A DNA stretch of 64,000 nt, from positions 1,446,001-1,510,000 of the forward strand of contig JAANDG010000003.1 of the NCBI GenBank assembly GCA_036852015.1, in the 5' to 3' direction. Each line of letters starts with the position of its first letter. The first letter of the stretch is position 1. The notes below the pieces were generated by a model. It did not search any database. It was not told the DNA's origin and saw only the letters and a list, made by a program, of their open reading frames with translations. Both the position numbers and the translations under genes were made by a program. Source of the stretch: Pelodera strongyloides. Taxonomy: Eukaryota > Nematoda > Chromadorea > Rhabditida > Rhabditidae. Below are positions 57,032 to 64,000 of the stretch, in pieces.

Positions 57032-57221
57032 ATATCATTTCCCTTTAGTGCAGTACAAGGAAGGAATATATCTATCTATAGAATTGGAAATGCAACACTG
57101 TGGATTATTTACTTAGGAATCGACGTGAATTTGGGAGAACAATTAAATTACATGAAAGATTTGAAATGTGGAGTGCTTAGGACACATCTGAGGAAAAGTA
57201 TGGAGAGGTTAGCGAGAGGAA

Positions 57222-57225
57222 GAAG

Positions 57226-57253
<28 letters not shown>
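57222..57253. repeat. (GA)n microsatellite
   Basis: AGAG run ending the open frame of 56885-57256. Confidence 0.9.
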
Positions 57254-57256
<3 letters not shown>

Positions 57257-57680
57257 AGGATGAGTAGCACAACTTGTAGATGGAGGTCTTATACTATAAG
57301 ACTGGGAAAGGGATAGAGAGGAATGGAGAGGGAGAGCAGTACTCGATGCAGTACATAGTATATGCCTGGCTGAAAAGCTGTGTCTGAAATAGTTTCACTG
57401 AAGTTAGCCATGGTCGAGCGTGTTTCAAAGGTTAGTAAATTTATTTATTGTTTTTATTTCCACAATGCTCAGCCATCGAGATCTAGGTCTAGCTAGCTCT
57501 GATGTATATTACGTAAGCAAACATCCCGTTGCTCAGTGCTTACTGATAGTTTGTATTTATAAATGGTCTTCTGGCTCTTCATTTTGTGTTTTCGGTCCCC
57601 AGGGCCCATACTCCCATACCTCTCAATTCCCCGAGGAGGAAATACCTTGTCGACTCTCACATTTGAATGTTATTTTCTCA

Positions 57681-57699
57681 CCCCCCCCCCCCCCCCCCC
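57681..57699. repeat. Poly-C tract
   Basis: Nineteen consecutive C residues. Confidence 0.95.
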
Positions 57700-57990
57700 A
57701 AGGGAATTCTCTCCCGGGGGATCCAAGTGGTGAATGTGGCTATCTTCACTTCTTCACTAGTGTTTTGGCAGAACGACGTACACGTTTATTTGTTTCACTG
57801 GTGGCGGTTTCTGGAAGTCAACCTCTGTTTTGCGAATGCGTATAGTATAACCTTATTATTTGGCTATAGTTGCAGAATTATAGGAGAGACAGGACAAAGT
57901 GTGGCATTTTTGTTTGAGCTGCCAAAACTCTACAACATATCCGAAGTAATCGACTAGCCTTTATCTATTTTCACGATCATGGACTCATGG

Positions 57991-58227
57991 CAAGGCCCTT
58001 GCTCACGCTACCGGTCACTGGTTCGATCCCGGGCCGGAACCCCCTCACCCCACCAAAGGTGTAAAAGTTGGTAGCTGGGTAAAACCAGCGGAGATAAATC
58101 GACTTCCCGAGCAGATTGGCCACCCGGAAGTTTAAATGGCCAGTATGTCCAGCCTCTGAGCTGGACCCCGGTGCACCGTTTCCGCGGATTCGGTTGATAT
58201 AACCCGGTTCACTTTATCTTTATCTTT
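57991..58227 (+). mobile_element. SINE with a perfect 12-bp target duplication
   Basis: ATGGACTCATGG occurs at 57979-57990 and 58228-58239, directly around a 237-bp insert. The insert has a Pol III box B-like GGTTCGATCCC near its 5' end (about 58019-58029) and ends with a (TTTATC)n tail, both typical of a tRNA-derived SINE mobilised by a LINE. No clear box A, so the head may be diverged. It differs from the SINE at 39852-40288. Confidence 0.8.
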
Positions 58228-58239
58228 ATGGACTCATGG

Positions 58240-61200
58240 GCTCCCAATTGAAGCAAACATTCAAATGTTTTAAGGTTCACTTTTTATGTGTCTCCGGTTG
58301 TGATGATTAAACATTAGGTGTGGGCGCCTTTGATTAACTCGCAGAGTTACACTATCAAACATTGTAATCAAAGACAGCACAAGTGGACTGCAAATAAGAT
58401 TGGAGTAAAATTAGGTTTGTAGTTCTGTGACTCTTGTTGCTTTAGTTATGGTCGTTATGAAACTTGTGGTAGCTTAATGGAAAACTGTGAATTATCGGCT
58501 TATCAAGTAAGCGAGTAATATAGCATACTGTATATGTATACTCCATGCTCCATGTCATGGAAAGTGTGTGAACATATTTTTCGTGTTCTTCACGCTTTTA
58601 TTACTATTATGGCTTTTGTGGAGTGGCTCAGTGAACTGTTGGTTTCGCGACTTCAGCGCCGCACTCGCGTCTCAGTGATCTATTCTGTATTTCCTACGGA
58701 ACTTCTAATTATCGGTGGTGGAAAGTAGAAATGTATGATAGCTCCGCTAGCAATTAGGTGCGCAGCAACAGCGCCGCTCAGATATGCCTCTCACAATCAG
58801 TGATTTCGTTCCATGTGTTCTGGTTTCTTACGCAACTGCTGATGTTGATAATGTTCACTTTCGAGTTTTGATGATCATTAACCAAGGACCAGGCAAACGA
58901 TACACCAAACAAACGAAGAGGATACAAACACATTTGACATGAGGGTGGCTTATAAGTGTTCGGTATGGATGACTCGCCAACCGGGCAGTCAACAGAGAAC
59001 GCACAATTATTACTTTTGCAGGGGGAAAAACTAAACAGTTTTTGCAGAGTTGCAGTGTTGTGATACGCACGAGACTTGAGTGCGCAGTATAGTTGTGCTC
59101 CTCAGTGAAGAATAGTGTTAAGTCTTTCACATGTTACGTCATGTCAGGGTTTGGCAATACGACAATACCTTTCGATAATTTTTCAAAGGCGTTTGGTGCG
59201 TTGAAATAACTGCTGGGTGGCGCATGCCTGCTTATGTGCTTACATGATCGACGATGTTGCAGTTACCTCTAGAATGTGTTTATAATTCGGGCAAAAACTC
59301 CAACTTCCAGCGCGCCATATACTGAAGAAACTTCACTCTTCGTGTGCTAAAAAAAAAGAAGTTTTGCCAGAAAAAGGCGTAGCACTTCCTAGAGCCAAAC
59401 GGGGCCTTTTTGAGACAGGCGCAGTGCGTCGGCCAATGGGTGCAAAATGTACACCTATGAGGGCCAATAACATGGTCTCAAACTTGTTTGTCTAATCTAC
59501 TGAAGTAGTTCTGTAGTTTTAATAAACACATTCACCAAATAAACACATGGACGAGACGCATTTCGATTCGTTCCACTTTAAAGTTTATTTGCGTTTGCCA
59601 CGGAAAAGTGTCCGAAAGGGTTCTTCTTGTAAGCAAACAATTGCGAGACTCTTGGATATCTCTCTCCCTCCTCTCTCTGTTTCTCTCTCTCTCTCCCTCT
59701 TCAAATCTTACATCTTTTGGATTCCTCAGATCTCTTTTTCTCTTACCACCCTCTATATTTTTTGACCTCTAACATTGTTTTACTGCTCATCACCTCTCTT
59801 CTGTACCTGAACAATTTCAAGGGGAATTCTGAAAATCCCTCTTGAGAGCTTTTAACTTCTTTGAATTTAGTGAGCCGCGTCGCGACTAAAGATTGCGCAA
59901 AAAAACGGATCAGCACAGGTACAGGCACATCAATGTCACTGTGCTAGCTCTGTTTAGCTACACGATTCGACTGTGAAACTTTTTATTTTCGTGGTCTCTC
60001 ACGGCATTAGTAGTTGTCATTATAACCCTTGGTCGAACTATATTACTTGGTCTAACATAATTTATGAATTGCAACATTAGTTACGTATTGTCAGTGTCAC
60101 GTTATAACGGACGTGTACAGTCAGGGTCCCTAGGTTTGGTCTATGGTCTTATTGGTCAATATCATCAATATCATCACAAAGTGTGCGAATGTGTATTACA
60201 AAACCATGTAGGCCCTGGTTTATTTGTTAAAAATTGGCTGAGTATCGGCTTATTGTTGGAAACATCTGGTTACAGTCGTAATCGCGGCCAACATGAAAGG
60301 TAGACGTAAGTACGATGCTTTGCGAAGGAGCCTTTAGGTATTCGACCGTACTTGTCTCGGCAAGCCATCGCCAGACTCTCGCCAGATTTGAGCCGCGCTA
60401 CGTTTTCGCTCCACATTCTAACTGTATCTGTGCAGCTGAGTTTGCGATGATATCTTCTAATTTGACCATTATAAGATTTTAGTTGTTACCGAAATCACGT
60501 AGTTCTGAAAACCTCTTACATTATTGAAACAGACTCGTTGAACGTGATTGTCATTGTCTATGCAATATTTGTGAGGTTCTCAAGTTTTGAGTATGTACGC
60601 AGATCTCGGAACACTACTTCTTTCTCTCTAAGTCTGTGTCTCTGTATCTTCTCTCTATGTCTCTCCGTCTCTGTCTCTCTCTGTCTCTTTTTCTTTCTGT
60701 CCCTCTCTGTATCTCTTTCAATCTCCCTCTCTATCCACAGAAAGACGTACGTGTAATGTGACAAACTGTTTAATAAACTTGCCTAAGTGTTAAGCTCCGA
60801 GAATCTGAATTCTCAGGATACCAGCAAGATACTGCCGTTTACCGGGTTTACCGCCGTTTATATTTGTGACAAGTTTTCCTTTGTAGCTTTCTTGCATTGT
60901 TTGTGACCTTTCTGAGTTTTCCGTCAATAAAGGCACCTTAGGTACGTATATAAATAACACTTCTTTTTTTGTTAAATTCACATCCAATTTTGAAAAAGTG
61001 CCGTTGAAAATATTAAAGTATGGACAATGCGTAGTCTCGTCTAGCCTTGCTTTAGCGACTTTCAAAATAGATATTCATTTTTTTCTCCTTCATGCACTTC
61101 ACCTGGATCGTGACATCGTAAGAATTTATTGAAAAAAAGAAAAGATTTTTGATATTTCATTGAGTGTGAATTTGCTGTCGTTGTAACATATCTACACTCT

Positions 61201-63441
61201 CGCAGCATATGTTTTACGGAGAGAAACATACACCCACAAAAAATGGCGTTTTGCGTGTGTGATTTGAACAGAACGATCAGTGATCAGAGTCCAGTCGCAC
61301 ATAAAAGCTCCCCGGGGGTCTAGTCCTACCCGGGGAATGGTTCTACCTGGAGCATCAGGTATTACACAGGTCTCTACCCAGTATAAGAGGGTATTGGGGA
61401 ATTTTACCCGGGAGGCCTAGGGGTTGTTATTTCGGATTTCCCTCAGGTTGTCTTTACCAAGCCTGAGGCACTTATTGTATTGATGTTACTTGTGTTTAGG
61501 ATAAGTAACGTTGAATGTGCTCTGTGGATAAAAAAACACAGCATAACAATCACGAGCGTGACCTGAGTTGATCTATGTTATTAGCAAATCATCTTGAATT
61601 ACAGTGGTCATTAACTTACTTGAAGGGCCTAATTAATGGGACTCAATACTTTGGTGAACAACAATTGCTTGGTCCAACGGAAAACATTTAGCTGAAGCAA
61701 ATAAGAGCTGATATCGATTTTTTCCCCAAAACAAAAACGAGAAAGTGTGTAAACTGAAAAGTGATTGGAACACAATTACTGGGAAATTAATACAATAAAA
61801 AACGAGAGATGTGATGCCCCCTTCCTGAAGACTTTGTTGAGCTATGCTGAACCCTGGAACGCTGACCGGAAAGCTGACTGGAAAGCTGACCGGAAAGCTG
61901 ACTGGAAAGCTGAGAGGAAAATATGGTGGGACAGATCCCGTTTAGGATAATTTTATAAACAAATAGACCAACACTGTGCGATAATTACATAATAAAAACC
62001 CAACCGTGCAGTTCTGCATTCGATTAGAGAGTTGGAATTTATTCTATGATTGTCTGCTTCTATTCAATTTGGATTTATTCTGTGATTGATTTCTTCTATT
62101 ACTGTTTAACTGCGTGGCTCACAAAATGCTAGAGAAAGGTCGTGAGTCTTAGGTGAATCTATCACCTTAGGCAGTACAAAATTATGAATATTGGGTAACC
62201 TTAACTAAGGACCCAGGGCACTGCTTTAGGCCGTTAGTCTGGGTCCTTTGGGCCGTCAGCCTTAGGCTCTAGCAACCTGAAATCCTTTAGTCCTTTGGGT
62301 CCTTCCTTTGCCTGAGCCTTAGGCTCTTCCAACCTTTACATTGTTGTTGTCAACATTTCCTGTCAATTCCCAGATATCTCTTCCCACATCTCTCCCAAAG
62401 AGCGATTTGTCATGGAATCGCCGGCTCTGCGTCTCTCCAATCCACACTCTATCTCCCTGTCAGGTGGCCCAGATTGGGTCCCATTGGGCCGGTGCGTTTT
62501 GCCGCCAGGCCCAACCGGCCGGGTACAAGTTATTAAGTTCCCCATTGTCTCTTTTCTCCCAACTTCTGAGCCCATTTTTCCAACTCTGTGAGGCCTGGCA
62601 CCAGTGAAATACCGGAATTTCGCGTTTCCAGCAGCAATTCTATCTTCCCAAGCTGTACTTGATTCTCGTACATTTACCAGTACAGCGTCATTTCGTCCAG
62701 AATACCATAAATAAGGAATCAAACACGAGTTTTCTCTGGAATTGCCGCCCCAAAGCTAAAGGGAAAGAGAGAAAGAGCGAGTGTTTCAATCATTTGCTGC
62801 CACTTTTCCGGCACGCGATTAGAACTTGTTTCGGAATAAAAAAAGACCCCGGCCATTATCTGCCACCCTCTCACTGGGTCGAGGCCGGATCCTTAAAACG
62901 GTTGGAATATTGCAAGCGTCTTTCTTGGAGCTGACCTTTTTGGGATCTAGACCTGTGCTCTAGCTGTGCTATTCCCACATTTTCCACGTTATTATCTACA
63001 CTACGCAGTCTCAATTGTGTTACTGGAAGGGTTATTAATAGAATCAAACTTGGTCACTCCTAGGTCCCAAAAGTGCGACCCACTGTTGTGTCCCAACGCC
63101 CGGCTGCCAAGTCGCTATATCAAAACTCAAAACTACAATTTTCTGAACTCCTTCAACAACGCCTTGGGACAGGTGTTGCCCAGCCGCCCGCTTCACCCCC
63201 ACTCATTTTGAGCATACACAATCCAAATAACTCGGCTTTGATATTTCGAAACAGTTGGGAACAACTTTCTTAAGGAATTCTTCGAACGGACACTGCTGGA
63301 TTCAGCTATCATCTCTCACTCCTTGGACCGCAAGATTCTGCACATCTGTTGATATCTGTCGCTTTGTTCACAAGAAAATCTCAAATGCACGTGAGGTCAC
63401 AGGACTGATAATTACTCATATTCCGTTAATTGCCTCAGAAA
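58240..63441. other. Gene-poor DNA upstream of the last gene
   Basis: No exon chain or known domain on either strand. Contains CT-rich low-complexity stretches (59660-59700, 60610-60735), a 12-bp tandem repeat (61861-61920), a C/G-rich partly self-complementary patch with GTACCCGGG-like words at 61300-61430, and repeated CCTTAGGCTCT phrases at 62260-62335. Confidence 0.5.
61861..61920. repeat. 12-bp tandem repeat
   Basis: Five units of GCTGAC(C/T)GGAAA, alternating C and T, the last diverged to GCTGAGAGGAAA. Confidence 0.9.
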
Positions 63442-64000
63442 ATGGAGAAAATTGGCCGAGTACTTTCCAAGTTGACCAGTCCTCCGGATGAGGATCTGCC
63501 AGAGACAAAAAATCAAGTATTCATGCTATTCGAAAAACGGCAGGAACGGCAGATGTTCAAGGTACAGGACCGGTCGTCAAGTTCTAGAAGTATTCATACA
63601 CCACCAAGGGCACCGCAGCCGCCGTCTCCGGAGGTCACTGCACCCGCGCCAATGCAAGCGAGTGCGCCGCCGGCTAGCCTGCCACCCCACCCAGTTGGTA
63701 CGAATATTGTAGTGACAACTTACCCTGCAATGACCAACCCAACGACGAGCAGTCTTCCGAGCAGAGAACGCACAGATTCACTCAAAATTGAGGTGAGTTT
63801 GTCATGCTTTAATACTGCATATGCATATGTGTCAAACATGAAATTAGCATATCGTAATAATAATAGTACGATAGTTCTTCTGTGTATACAAGTACAGCGC
63901 AACGATATCGGCTCATATCGTACTGTCCGACCTTTTTTTTGCCTTTCTGTGATATCTGCAGTGCGTTTCAAGTACAGGTTATATGCCCATAGAATTTGCA
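63442..64000 (+). CDS. Start of an unrecognised proline-rich protein
   Basis: Exon 1 (63442-63792) encodes 117 residues from MEKIGRVLSKL to DSLKIE, ending at a GTGAGT donor. A CTCAG acceptor sits 4 nt before the ATG, consistent with a spliced or trans-spliced leader. The next exon likely begins at 63961 after a CTGCAG acceptor in the same phase (CVSSTGYMPIEFA) and runs out of the window. The N-terminal 45 residues are charged and probably helical (NQVFMLFEKRQERQMFK); 50-110 is Pro/Ser/Thr-rich and likely disordered. I do not recognise the family. Confidence 0.65.
   Translation, partial: MEKIGRVLSKLTSPPDEDLPETKNQVFMLFEKRQERQMFKVQDRSSSSRSIHTPPRAPQPPSPEVTAPAPMQASAPPASLPPHPVGTNIVVTTYPAMTNPTTSSLPSRERTDSLKIEVSLSCFNTAYAYVSNMKLAYRNNNSTIVLLCIQVQRNDIGSYRTVRPFFCLSVISAVRFKYRLYAHRIC

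Noticed and set aside
56885..57256. 123-codon ORF as a gene
   Set aside because: It starts within a tandem duplication and ends in a GA microsatellite; no splice context or domain.
62363..62722. 119-codon minus-strand ORF
   Set aside because: Gly/Arg-rich with no domain; the plus strand is open too, so it looks like composition, not coding.

Overview
The window looks like nematode nuclear DNA. Genes are split by many introns with GT donors and TTTCAG/TTTTAG acceptors. TACTGTAG/CTACAGTA motifs are common in the non-coding DNA. It holds an SH2 plus tyrosine kinase gene of the Fer-like type that is greatly expanded in nematodes, and very many short inverted-repeat elements flanked by TTAA. I cannot name the species. 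All gene models are hand-made from splice signals, reading phase and comparison between paralogues inside the window.

Layout. (1) 1-3260: a decayed Penelope-like retrotransposon on the minus strand, itself interrupted by a TTAA element. (2) 3323-46662: a tandem array of four related plus-strand genes, here called A (5' end missing), B (659 aa model), C (571 aa model) and D (498 aa model, diverged). Each is a chain of about 15-16 small exons. Each encodes a long low-complexity Pro/Ala/Gln/Arg-rich or acidic region and ends in a compact eight-cysteine RING-like domain (four CxxC pairs, CNOT4-like C4C4 type) with a conserved tail containing RHEWD and EPEVTSMF. (3) 46663-49031: repeats and one internally duplicated ORF. 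(4) 49032-54435: a Fer-like kinase gene. (5) 54436-63441: gene-poor DNA with a short interspersed element bearing a perfect 12-bp target duplication, tandem repeats and simple repeats. (6) 63442 to the end: the first exons of an unrecognised proline-rich protein.

Genes B and C are recent duplicates. The segment from the RING exon of A through the A-B spacer and exons 1-14 of B is repeated, with a period of about 7.6 kb, as the RING exon of B through the B-C spacer and exons 1-14 of C. Since B serves as an uninterrupted version of C, several insertions in C can be mapped precisely: a TTAA element at 21291-21736, a near-perfect palindrome at 17637-17799, and a 5.4-kb element at 22475-27877 with a 5-bp duplication and a second element nested in it. 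A 1.1-kb inverted-repeat element in the last intron of C carries an intact-looking tRNA-Glu(CTC) gene.

The most novel item is the RING array: lineage-style tandem expansion, a repeat-length-variable Pro/Gln region (nine 13-residue units in B, three in C, none in A), a conserved C4C4 RING end, and in D an acidic region plus a possible ubiquitin-binding helix. A ubiquitin-ligase role is inferred from the RING; substrates and biology are unknown.
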